Shown here piece after piece: positions 39,857 through 51,000 of a DNA stretch of 64,000 nucleotides. Numbering within the stretch: the stretch's first letter is position 1; every line of letters begins with the position of its first letter. The DNA is taken from the NCBI RefSeq assembly GCF_020085105.1, contig NC_058055.1:22053822-22117821 (forward strand). The letters run 5' to 3'. The DNA is from Siniperca chuatsi (Eukaryota; Chordata; Actinopteri; Centrarchiformes; Sinipercidae). The notes beneath the pieces were generated by a model. That model was given only the letters and a program-made list of their open reading frames with translations. It was not told where the DNA came from and made no database searches. The position numbers and the translations under genes were made by a program.

Positions 39857-40589
39857 GGACGTGGTGCAGCAGATCACAGCGAGGTACAGCAACTTCAACA
39901 TGACAAACAGCCACCTGTCTTAATATACATACATGCTCGTTTAACACTAGTACATTCGTTAAAAACGTGCTAAGTACAAGCTTGAATTATTGCAGAACAA
40001 CTACACACGATGACCACGAGCTCTTTTTGGCTACATTGTATACGCGCAAACATTGAGGTCGGCCACTTAACAACTTTAACATGACAAACCGCTGAATGTC
40101 TTACTCTACGTACATGCTCGATTACCATCGGTACATTGATAAAAAAACGTACCTGCTTAAATTATTGTAAAAAACTACACACAATGATCTCAACATCTCT
40201 TTGGCTACGTTGTATGTACGCGCCAAACATTGAGGTTGGGCACGTAATGTACCACTGGATGTGGACAGGCTTTGTTTTGTCTGAACAAATCAAGCGATGA
40301 AAACCACGACATCTTTCCAATCTGAACAGACACCAAAAGCTTAAGGACGAAAGGCATTCTAGCCAGACATGCCTGAATGATGAACGTAGTAACTATGTGC
40401 TTAAAGTGGTTTCAGAACAACTACACAAGACCATGAGGAACTCTCTTTGGCTACGACTACGACTTAACGTACCACTGGATGTGGACAAGCTTTTGTTTTG
40501 TCCTAACAAATCAGGCAATGAAATTCACATCTCTGTAAACGATTGCCTTTCGTTCTCTTCAATCTGACGGGTCACCAATGAAAAACTCC

Positions 40590-40678
40590 TCCTTCGAGCC
40601 GGAGTTGAACCAGCGACCTAAGGATAACTGCTAACATCAACCTACAGTCCTCCGCTCTACCAACTGAGCTATCGAAGG
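40590..40678 (-). tRNA. tRNA-Tyr(GTA), array copy 20
   Basis: Identical to copy 1; spacing 822 bp; T5 terminator. The spacer to its right switches to segment D near 41187. Confidence 0.96.
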
Positions 40679-41475
40679 GGGCGTGGTGCCTTAGATCACT
40701 GCGAGGTACAGCAACTTCAACATGACAAACAGCCACCTGTCTTAATATACATACATGCTCGTTTAACACTAGTACATTCGTGAAAAAAAGCGTGCTAAGT
40801 ACAAGCTTGAATTATTGCAGAACAACTACACACGATGACCACGAGCTCTTTTTGGCTACATTGTATACGCGCGCAAACATTGAGGTCGGCCACTTAACAA
40901 CTTTAACATGACAAACCGCTGAATGTCTTACTCTACGTACATGCTCGATTACCATCGGTACATTGATAAAAAAAACGTACCTGCTTAAATTATTGTAAAA
41001 AAACTACACACAATGATCTCAACATCTCTTTGGCTCGTTGTATGTATGCGGCAAAAACATTGAGGTTGGGCACGTAATGTACCACTGGATGTGGACAGGC
41101 TTTGTTTTGTCTGAACAAATCAAGCGATGAAAACCACGACATCTTTCCAATCTGAACAGACACCAAAAGCTTAAGGACGAAAGGCACGGCCTTCGAGCCA
41201 GACATGCCTGAATGATGCCACGAATGATACCACGAGCTCTTTTTGGCTACATTGTATACGCGCAAACATTGAGGTCGGCCACTTAATACACAAATGGACG
41301 CAGAAACGTTTTCTTTTGTCTGAACAAAACAAGCGATGAAAAGCACGGCTCTGAAAAAGACTGGCTTCACATTTTTCCAATCTGAACAGACAACAAAAGG
41401 ATACAGACGAAAGGCACGTGATTGCCTTTGCATGTCTTCAATCTGCACAAACATTGGACACCAACCGAAAAGTCC

Positions 41476-41564
41476 TCCTTCGAGCCGGAGTTGAACCAGC
41501 TACCTAAGGATACCTGTTACTACTAACCTACAGTCCTCCGCTCTACCAACTGAGCTATCGAAGG
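41476..41564 (-). tRNA. tRNA-Tyr(GTA) variant subtype, array copy 21
   Basis: Same intron (GTTAGTAGTAACAGGT), A48 change, T4 terminator and 5' flank as copy 14, 5642 bp away. Unlike copy 14, it keeps sub-repeat A on its right. Confidence 0.9.
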
Positions 41565-42298
41565 GTACGCTGCCCACTTTGTCACAGCGAGGTACAGCAA
41601 CTTTAACATGACAAACAGCCACCTGTCTTAATATACATACATGCTCGTTTAACACTAGTACATTCGTTAAAAACGTGCTAAGTACAAGCTTGAATTATTG
41701 CAGAACAACTACACACGATGACCACGAGCTCTTTTTGGCTACATTGTATACGCGCAAACATTGAGGTCGGCCACTTAACAACTTTAACATGACAAACCGC
41801 TGAATGTCTTACTCTACGTACATGCTCGATTAACATCGGTACATTGATAAAAAAAACGTACCTGCTTAAATTATTGTAAAAAAACTACACACAATGATCT
41901 CAACATCTCTTTGGCTACGTTGTATGTACGCGCAAACATTGAGGTTGGGCACGTAATGTACCACTGGATGTGGACAGGCTTTGTTTTGTCTGAACAAATC
42001 AAGCGATGAAAACCACGACATCTTTCCAATCTGAACAGACACCAAAAGCTTAAGAACGAAAGGCATTCTAGCCAGACATGCCTGAATGATGAACGTAGTA
42101 ACTATGTGCTTAAAGTGGTTTCAGAACAACTACACAAGACCATGAGGAACTCTCTTTGGCTACGACTACGACTTAACGTACCACTGGATGTGGACAAGCT
42201 TTTGTTTTGTCCTAACAAATCAGGCAATGAAATTCACATCTGTGTAAACGATTGCCTTTCGTTCTCTTCAATCTGACGGGTCACCAATGAAAAACTCC

Positions 42299-42387
42299 TC
42301 CTTCGAGCCGGAGTTGAACCAGCGACCTAAGGATAACTGCTAACATCAACCTACAGTCCTCCACTCTACCAACTGAGCTATCGAAGG
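42299..42387 (-). tRNA. tRNA-Tyr(GTA), array copy 22
   Basis: Main-subtype intron. It carries the D-stem change seen in copy 18 (CCACTCT on plus), which leaves a G-U pair and an otherwise intact cloverleaf. T5 terminator. The 5' flank GTTGATCACAGCGAGG is like copies 1 and 15. Confidence 0.93.
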
Positions 42388-42776
42388 GGACGTGGTGCTG
42401 TTGATCACAGCGAGGTACAGCAACTTCAACATGACAAACAGCCACCTGTCTTACTATACATACATGCTTGTTTAACACTAGTACATTCGTGAAAAACGTG
42501 CTAAGTACAAGCTTGAATTATTGCAGAACAACTACACACGATGACCACAAGCTCTTTTTGGCTACATTGTATACGCGCAAACATTGAGGTCGGCCACTTA
42601 ATACACAAATGGACGCAGAAAAGTTTTCTTTTGTCTGAACAAAACAAGCGATGAAAAGCACGGCTCTGAAAAAGACTGGCTTCACATCTTTCCAATCTGA
42701 CCAAGCAATAAAAGGCACGTGATTGCCTTTGCATGTCTTCAGTCTGAACAAATATTGGACACCAACCAAAAACTCC

Positions 42777-42855
42777 TCCTTCGAGCCAGAGTTTAACCAG
42801 CGACCTACGGATACCTATTATTTCCAACTTACAGTCCTCCGCTCTACCAACTGAG
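42777..42855 (-). pseudogene. truncated tRNA-Tyr relic at the right border, copy 23
   Basis: The 3' half, intron region and part of the D arm are present, but homology stops at CTGAG (42851-42855) before the acceptor 5' strand. The B box is changed to GGTTAAACTCT and the intron region differs from both subtypes. A T5 tract still follows the 3' end. It is a dead copy at the array edge, 478 bp from copy 22. Confidence 0.85.
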
Positions 42856-44443
42856 GACAAGTTTTTCTTTGTCTGAAGAAATCAAGTGATGAAAACCACG
42901 GCATCTTTCCAATCTGTCGAAAGTCGAATCTTTACTATCTCCAGAATCGTGAATCCAACTTCACAAGAAACATTATTTCCTCTTGGCAATAGATTTGACC
43001 TTTAGTAATTATACATTCTTAGTTGAAAACCCTGCGTTTAAACGAGATGAAACTAGCAAATGTGATTGGTTGCGGTTTTCACAGTCTCTAACACACTCAC
43101 GTGTAATGTTTGATACTAAATTCTTTCTGATCCCACCCCATTTTCACTTTGCACACCTGATTCACCAAAGTAGAGCCCTATTTGTAAGTTCTATACATTA
43201 ATATTAATAACTTATTAGTGTCAACTGAGATAGGCTTGATGAATGTTAGATTGAGATTAAAGGCTGAGGTAAGCCTGTGGGTATGTCCTGAGTTGAGGTG
43301 AGAGGATCTGCAGGGTGCAGCTGCACAGCCAAGGAGCAATATGCCCAAAACACCTGGATGGGCAACATACTTTAAGTGGAAAATTAAACTGACATGTATT
43401 TCAAAGATCGAAAGGAATAAATTACATCTCATTCAAACAACTGTGACCACTTGTCTGTCAGAACAAGGGTTATCATGAATGAATAAATTAATTATTGAAT
43501 TAACTTAAATTTTATTAATTCATTAATGTATTGATTTAACCAGCCTTTTACATGAAATGAACCTTGTATATACCAATAATAAATGAATACACTGATGAAA
43601 TTCATCCATTCTTGATAGTCTTACAGCACTGCAATGGACTTCCTTTGTGAGGTACTTCTCTCCAAGGTATGTCAGGACTTTGTCTCTCCCTTTTGAGACA
43701 GTCAGATTCTCCCTTTTTGTTTTCTTCGCTGCTGAATTGAGAATGAAGGAGTGAGTGGAATAAAGAGACAGGAGTTGTAGCTGGAGTAATGATGAAGGTA
43801 GTGATGATTTGGTAATAGACCATTGTGCTGCTACCGACCCACCTCTCTTCTCATCCTGCATGTTGGCTGAACAGACCTGAGTCAGACTATCAGGTTTTTG
43901 TAACTTGGGACCATGGCAGAGAAAGGAATCATTGTGTTTGGCCAGAGTTTTTGGGTTAATTGAGAGGATGTTGAGAAGCAGGAGTTGCCAGATTTTAAAC
44001 TTAAAAAAGCATGAAAATATTTGAATGAATATGAGCCAAGAGGCACAGCTTAAAGGATATAAAGGCTGAAGGAGTGCAGTAGAAATACTACAAAAAACTT
44101 GAGAAACATTCTTTTGAGTTTTGAGAATTTCACATTTATTAAAGTTTGTATAAAATTCTCCTCCAACATGCCGTTGTCTATCTTCTCACTGAAAATTCTA
44201 TTAAATCATCTAGAAGAACTAAAGTAGTAATTTACATTATATCACAAACATTTAAAAAAATTACAAAGTAAATGCTGAATTCCATTTACGACAACAGAAA
44301 ATATCACACATAACATTGTAACAGAGCATTTTTGAAGGTGATTTTTTTTTTTTTACAAACTTTATAATTGTTTAACATTTACAAACAACAAACCCCATCT
44401 TGTTTGGTCATGATTTTGAATTGACAATAAAGCATAAAAAGCA

Positions 44444-44467
44444 GTGTGTGTGTGTGTGTGTGTGTGT
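44444..44467. repeat. (TG)n microsatellite
   Basis: Twelve GT units. Confidence 0.95.
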
Positions 44468-44819
44468 ATCACACTACACTTTCTCTATTTCATCTTACTA
44501 CCCCCACCTCAGCTTCATGCAGACTCCATGCCATTTCTGGAAATTTGGATTTTGCTGTTCCAGTAACCAACAACAATGGTGGTTAATGGTAAAACCAGAT
44601 TCAGGCTTCAAAGCTGTTTAAAAACTTGTCTGATGTCACACTACCTTTATATTTCTCCATATGCTGTACTTCTAACCTTAGAACTTAGCAACTTATATTT
44701 AAATTACAGTTTATTTTACTAAACACATATCAACAGGCAGTAATGGCATTATTGTAAAAGCCCAGAAAATATTTTTCAGATCTTTGCCAAACTCGAATCC
44801 AAACAAATTTCTTCCAAAG

Positions 44820-44960
44820 TTTTTTTGCGGGGAGTTTTTCCTCATTTGAATCAAGGGTCTAAGGACAGAGGGTGTCGTCGTATGCTGAACAGATTGTAAA
44901 GCCCCTAATGCAAATTGTTATTTGTGATATTGGGCTATATAAATATAATTGACTTGACAC
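44820..44960 (+). repeat. 3' tail of a fish retroposon
   Basis: GGGGAGTTTTTCCTCATTTG, GGGTCTAAGGACAGAGGGTG and TTGTGATATTGGGCTATATA followed by AAATATAATTGACTTGAC match the 3' end of a dispersed element, probably a LINE, frequent in fish DNA. Only the tail is present. The family is from memory. Confidence 0.5.
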
Positions 44961-45045
44961 GTGCAGCAAGTTGCTATCTAGCGCCAGGAGCAGTATACAG
45001 TAGAACGGTCTTGCTGCGATGTGGAGAGTTTAAACTGATGGGCTT

Positions 45046-48000
45046 TCAGGTATACCTGTGGGAGGAGTGGGCAGGTGACCCAGACTGGGTAAGAGAACCA
45101 CTGTAGTTGGGAGAACTGGTGTAGCACGGTGGGTTGTCAAGTTCAGAAGGAGATCCAATGCTGTTACTGGATGAGTCATCCATGGAGGGATCCTGCAAAA
45201 CAGGACAACTTTAGCCCAAATCCATTCTCTGCTAACAATTATCCAGTAAAACAAAGTTCATTAAGCTCATTGCTCTGAGCGCTTGGTAATAACTGGAGGA
45301 GACTCAAATGAGTGACTCAGATCAACTCAGATCTTCTCTCATTTGGACTGTGGTGGCAAGACAGCAAGAGAACAACGTTCAGAGAGAGTTACAGTAAGAA
45401 AATCAAACCAAATCTCCAGTGGAAATTACGCTGTTGGATATATGTGTTGTTTTGAACTGAACTCTAGGACCTGTATGAGGACCTGTATTATTAAAACACA
45501 TTTGATGTTACCACCAGTAACCACCATCGTTGCCAGTTCACCAGGTCTGAGATCTTGAGGATTATAACTATATTGTTGTGCCTTTAACAGACAAATTATC
45601 AAATTATTATTAGATTGCCATGCCGTGAAATTTATTGAGCTCATTACTGCTCCCAGAAGGAATTGAATGATCCCATGGTCTTTACTGTATTGCCACCCTA
45701 CATTTTTAGTTCCGCTATTGATAACACTGTATAAATAGCAAAATTGTCACCATGTTGTTTGTATTGTGGCCTGTAATGAACATTGGAGCCTCCAGGGGGC
45801 GCTAGCATTGCTTCATATTTTTAGTCTTGCTACCTTATGTGAGTCACAGAATGTAATAAAATCATAGTGGTGATGAGAGAGAGATACCTTTTGCTGCAGG
45901 ATGTAAAGTGAAGTTACTGCATTTACTCCATTATGCTCTGTCATTTTTGGAAGCACATCATCTGTGGCAAAGTACAAAACATTGGACCGTCATTCATTCA
46001 ATTAAATTCAATTCAATTTTATTTATATAGCGCCAATTCATAACAGAAATGATCTCATTGCACTTTTCCTATAGAGCAGGTCTAGACCGTACTCTTTATA
46101 ATATTAATTACAGAGACCCAACAAATCCCACTTCATATACATTGCATAATTTCTCAATAGGGATTATTCCACTCTCATTTTAGATTAGCTGGACACTTTT
46201 TGTATCAAGTGTCATCACAGAGGAATATTAATTCAGTATAATACTATACCTGTGTGAATGATTGGTGAGCGTTGAGAGTGGTCATAAAACCTGGTGAGAG
46301 GCTTTCTAGCCGGATGTCTTGGCCTAACAAAGACACAATGTTATCATTGCATTAATGTTATGTTATAATGTTTGTTTATTTGCACTCTAGACCTGATTTA
46401 AAAGCTTATTAGCATTTCTTACTTTTTGGAAGGTGTCCAGCAGGCACATACTGTTACCAAGGTGATGAGGAGGAAGATGCCTCCAGTGGAAAGAATGATA
46501 TAAAGGGAACTTCTTTCTGATAGGATATGTAAAATTACAGTTAATGAACATTAACAGTGAACAGAACAACACAGGAACATACAAAAAAGGATTTTACAGT
46601 GTATGATTGTTGAATATATTTTTTACAAAAGATAAAAAGCTACTTTTAACCATGCTAGCGGCATATCTCTAGGGATGGCAATGTCGTTCTGTCAGTCGGT
46701 CCAGCACTTTGGTCCAGACTGAAATATCTCAACAACTTTTGGATGGATTGACATGCAACCCATAATGAAAACAGTATCACTTACTGTAGACAGTCAGTCT
46801 GATAGGCAGGCTTGTCATATTGCCCACAGGATTCTCCACTGCGCAGCTGTAGATGTCATCATCTGCCATCAACACCCTTGTGATGGTCAAGAGCTTCTGG
46901 TCAGGCGACAACACAAACCTTGTGACATTGGTCAGGGGCTTTCCACCTTTGAACCACTTGTATGTAGTCCTGGTTCCATTGTTATGGGAGCAGTTGAGGA
47001 TGACGTTTTCGCTGAGTTCCAGTACTGATGAAGCCTCCATGAGGATATAGGGCCTGGATATAGGCTCTGGATGTAGGTGACAGTGGATACAATAGTTTTC
47101 AACATGTAAATAGACAAAAAAAAGAACAGTAAAAATCCTGTCTTCCATGTTTGATGCAGTATGTATGCTAACCCTGAGGTCTAAAACACAACATTTTTAG
47201 AACAATTTCAGAAAAGACATTTCACAAACCAGAAGATGTATGTACCTAGCATCGTTCTTATTTTTAATTTTTAATTCTGACTGGATTATGATTGTGCCCG
47301 TTGAGGTTCCACATGCTCCAGTTTGTGTGTACTTGCCTATTTAAACCTGCATAAACTTTTTTTTTGCCATTTTGGGCCTGCAGAAACAAGCTGGAAACAA
47401 CACTGATGTACTATCATCTTTTAAGTTCATATGGTGAATTTGTTTGCAAACAGTTGCTAATTCACACATTTAGCAGATACAGAGCAAAATTAGCATTCAT
47501 TTAGAGTTGCCTTTCTGTCCAGCTGATGACTCAAATATTTGTTGTGTCCCATCTTCCTTCAAGCATGTTGTCATTCAACCTTTAATCAAAAAAACAAACC
47601 TAGATCCGACCTACTTAATAATAACATCCAAAAAAAATCTAAAAATTTAAATTTCTATCAATGGCCCTTCTCACAAGTTCTCACTACTGTCTTTAGATTC
47701 TGGAAACCATCCCTTTTTAATTTTGGCTTTAGAGTGGTTTGACTCTATCTAATCTCTAATCTATCTAATCTGCAACATACATCAGTTTCAGTTTAGATTG
47801 ATACTTCATACTGCCTTGCTATGGTCTCCTGTGGTGTACCCCAGGGCTCCATCTTAGGCCCTATTTTATTTGCATTATATATGTTTCCACTGGGGTCTGT
47901 TTTTAGAAAATACAACATCCCTCACTATTGCTACGCAAACATGTAGCTATAATTCCCCTTAAACCAAGTGAAGCACATGACTAAGTCTCTTTTAAGTTGT

Positions 48001-51000
48001 CTTGAGGATGTCAGATGCTGAATGGCCAAATGTTTCTCCAGCTTGATGACAGTAAGCCAGAGGTCCTTAATATCAGCCCTGAAAATTTGACTAGTGGTGT
48101 AGCCAAATGTCTTGGGCCTCTGTCTTCAAATGTCTGTACACATGCCAGAAATCTGGGTGAAATTTTTTCAAATAAATTATGTCATTAGTAGTAGCTTTTT
48201 CCCTATTAGTTCGATAGCAAACTTTTTTCTCTTTTGGAGAGCAGGAGATGGTCTTATATGATTTTATTACTTCAAATCTTCACTACTATAACTCTCTTTA
48301 CATGGGAACCAGTCAGTCATCCCAAGCTGTCAGTCAGTCATCCCAAGCATGCCTCCAGCTGGTTCAAAATTTTAAGTCACATTTTACAGTACAAAAATAA
48401 ACTTTTCAGTTCTCTCGGGCAGAAAACTATGTAATAGCAGCACTGTTTCCAAACTACCGCATTCAGCATATTTTTTGACATTTCTGACCTGCAATTTCTT
48501 GCTACTTATCATCCAACATATATGCAGATACCAATTCAACTGTGATAAGCTAATATAACTGTTTTATTGGTTAGGCTTTAGACTGGAGTACTATGACTCT
48601 ACATAAAGACTAAGCCATTTATTAGAGAGGAAGAACCAAGTCACTGTTTTGCATGTCAAAAGTAACTTCCAAGTCTTGAGACTCATGTCCCAGGTCTGAA
48701 ACTACAACTAAAATTGTAGTACAGTGTTGTGGAAATTGAAGAAAAATTATTATTTTATTACGCTAATAATTTCATGATGGAAACTTTGCACATTGCAGAT
48801 GGCTCTTAAGAGCCTTGAAATTTTTAGGGCATCTTCCTACTCTACTGCATTCTCAGCAGCAGAGTAGGAAGAAATGTTCTCCCTGACACAGATTGGCTCC
48901 TGTGGAACATTGTTGCTGCCTCCTACTATTCTTCAGGATACAGGTGACCTTCACACAGGCTTCTATGTGGGCGGGGCTGATGACATTCTTCCTCTATTAC
49001 GTGCACCACTGAGCTGCAACATCAGGAGGTATTTTCCAACATCCTTGCCAGCTGGGAATTGAAGATATGTCCCTGTTGGAGAGGTTAGAAGTGAGCAGGG
49101 CCACAAGAGGTCCTAATACATGGGGTATTAAGATGGGCGGTGTCTTCAGGGAGTTTTATGGGGCCAGCACTGAAGCTTCTATAATAACTGTAGACAATAT
49201 ATAAATGTTCCCCTTATATTTTTAGAGAAGTGATTCAGAATACCCAGAAGCCTCTCATCAATATACCCACACACAATTTAAGAAGTTCCAGTTCCTCTGG
49301 CCCTCCAGTCTTCTTTGGTTGGGACAGGGCTGCATTTCTCCACCAAATCACTGTGGTTACCTCAGTCATACTGTAATGCCAGCTAGTGCTGCTGCCTGCA
49401 CAATAGCTAGTAGTGTTGTCCATAAACACACACACACAAACACACACCTAAAGAATACTTTCAGAAAAACCCATTGATGTTCATAAACCAAGCACACAAA
49501 TTCTACATTTTAATGATTTTGTCATACAGATGACTTGAAGTCCCTGCACACCCAGGGCACACCCACACAGGTGTTTTCACTTATTTTGGCTGATCAGACC
49601 CTCACTCTCCTGTTTTCTTTCACCTGCTAGGGTGGGAAAAATTTAACCTGTATCATTCTAAATGGATGCGCTCCAAAACCTGACTGGCACAGAGCTGGTT
49701 TGTGCCTGCTGGGTATTGGTTTCCTCTCCATTTCAATTTGGCACGCATAGTGGAACATGCCATTTATGCCCACTTAAAACAATGGCTCTGTGCACCAAGT
49801 AAACAAAATACCACATGTACCAACAGCACTGTAAACAGTATAGACTAACAAACATTTCACACAGCTTGTAGTGGCTGAATCCAAATAGAAACGTAATGTT
49901 TTGTCTGCCAACACTTCAAAGCTAATAAAAGATTAAACTAAAGTTTACAGCAGCATCTCTACCCCCTGCTGCTCTTTTATTATCAGCTGATAGACATTTG
50001 TCGTTTACCACCTCATATGCCGCCTGCACTCCATTTAACCGGGTTTCCTTGCCCTCGATGGTATGTAACAAGCAGCATGCCAGTATGGCCAAATGGAGTG
50101 CAGCTATTGATACATACCAGTGGCCTCATGATATTCCCAGCATAGCTCCACACCTACACCTTCATCTACAACCTGAACAGAGGCATAATCAGCCAAAGTG
50201 AAAACACCTGTGTGGGTGGGTAGGGCCTTTAAATCTGTCAAGTAGGCTAGCTTACTTTGGACAATGTTTTAGTAGAACATTTCAGCATTTGGGAAAAATT
50301 CCAAATGCTGTGGCTGTGCCACTCTGAGTCAGAAGAGAGTAAATCATTATTTAACTTATGATGGCGCAAGGTTAGCAGCTTTCCCCTGCTTCCAGTCTAT
50401 GAGCGAAACTAGGCTAAACATGTCCTTGACCTATCTCTGTACTCCCACTCACCAAAGGTGAAATGGTGAGTCAGCAGCAGAAATAGCTTGCTGATAGTTA
50501 GTATCCATCCAGGTAATCTGGGGTAGGGCTGGGTATCGGTTCTCGATACCTTTAAGGTATGAACCAAAATAACCCAGTACCAAGTAGTATCAAAACTTCT
50601 CCAGTGAAACAATACCTGCATTCGATCCTTTTTGTACCCAGATCTAGAAAAAAATTACTATTTGTATGGTTTTGCTTGCAGCCAATCACCACAAGCGTTT
50701 TAATGCAACGATACCCAGCCCTAATCTGGGGTCTCACTTTCAGGAGCAGGGCATCAAACTAACAATTATCTCTGGAAGCTGCCGTCATCCAGAATCGACT
50801 CCTGAACAAGAGCAGAGGATTGCAGGTCTGCAGGATCCCATGGACCCACAAGGACTTTTCTCTGAGCATGAATAGCAGAGACTATGAGAAGAAACCTGCA
50901 CCTCATGGTGCAGCATGATGACAGAAAATATAATAAATTCCTTCCAAAATGTATATTTCGACAAGAGTTCACCAGATTGGTGGGTTAGTCACAATTAACA

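Larger units (their letters stand above)
25076..42918. repeat. tandem array of about 822-bp units, each carrying a tRNA-Tyr gene
   Basis: The tRNA left edges lie at intervals of 818-829 bp except for 883, 644, 886 and 478 bp around the variant copies. Spacers are near-identical between units and differ mainly by small indels. The last recognisable spacer text ends near 42918 (AAATCAAGTGATGAAAACCAC, slightly changed) right of a truncated tRNA. All tRNAs point to the minus strand. Near-identity implies recent or continuing homogenisation by unequal exchange or gene conversion, or recent amplification. Confidence 0.97.
42919..45045. other. intergenic region; possible 3' UTR of the hepacam-like gene at its right side
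   Basis: No gene seen on either strand. A TG microsatellite lies at 44444-44467 and a retroposon tail at about 44820-44960. On the minus strand the first good polyadenylation hexamers downstream of the hepacam-like stop are TTTATT on plus near 44711 and 44136, so part of this stretch may be that gene's 3' UTR. Confidence 0.45.

Noticed and set aside
25430-42066. Repeated minus-strand open frames of 61-156 codons (such as MPFVLKLLVSVQIGK and MLNEHVCILRQVAV) in every unit
   Set aside because: They are by-products of tandem repetition. One of the two families runs through the tRNA gene itself (its residues come from tRNA and intron bases), lengths change with spacer indels, and there is no conserved domain, signal or splice context.
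25076-42918. CRISPR-like or rDNA-like reading of the regular repeats
   Set aside because: The unit is about 822 bp with a tRNA-Tyr gene inside, in a vertebrate genome; no rRNA sequence is present and the spacing and structure do not fit CRISPR.
46777-47028. Plus-strand frames across 46753-47050
   Set aside because: They are antisense to hepacam-like exon 3, which has conserved Ig-domain text and exact splice junctions.
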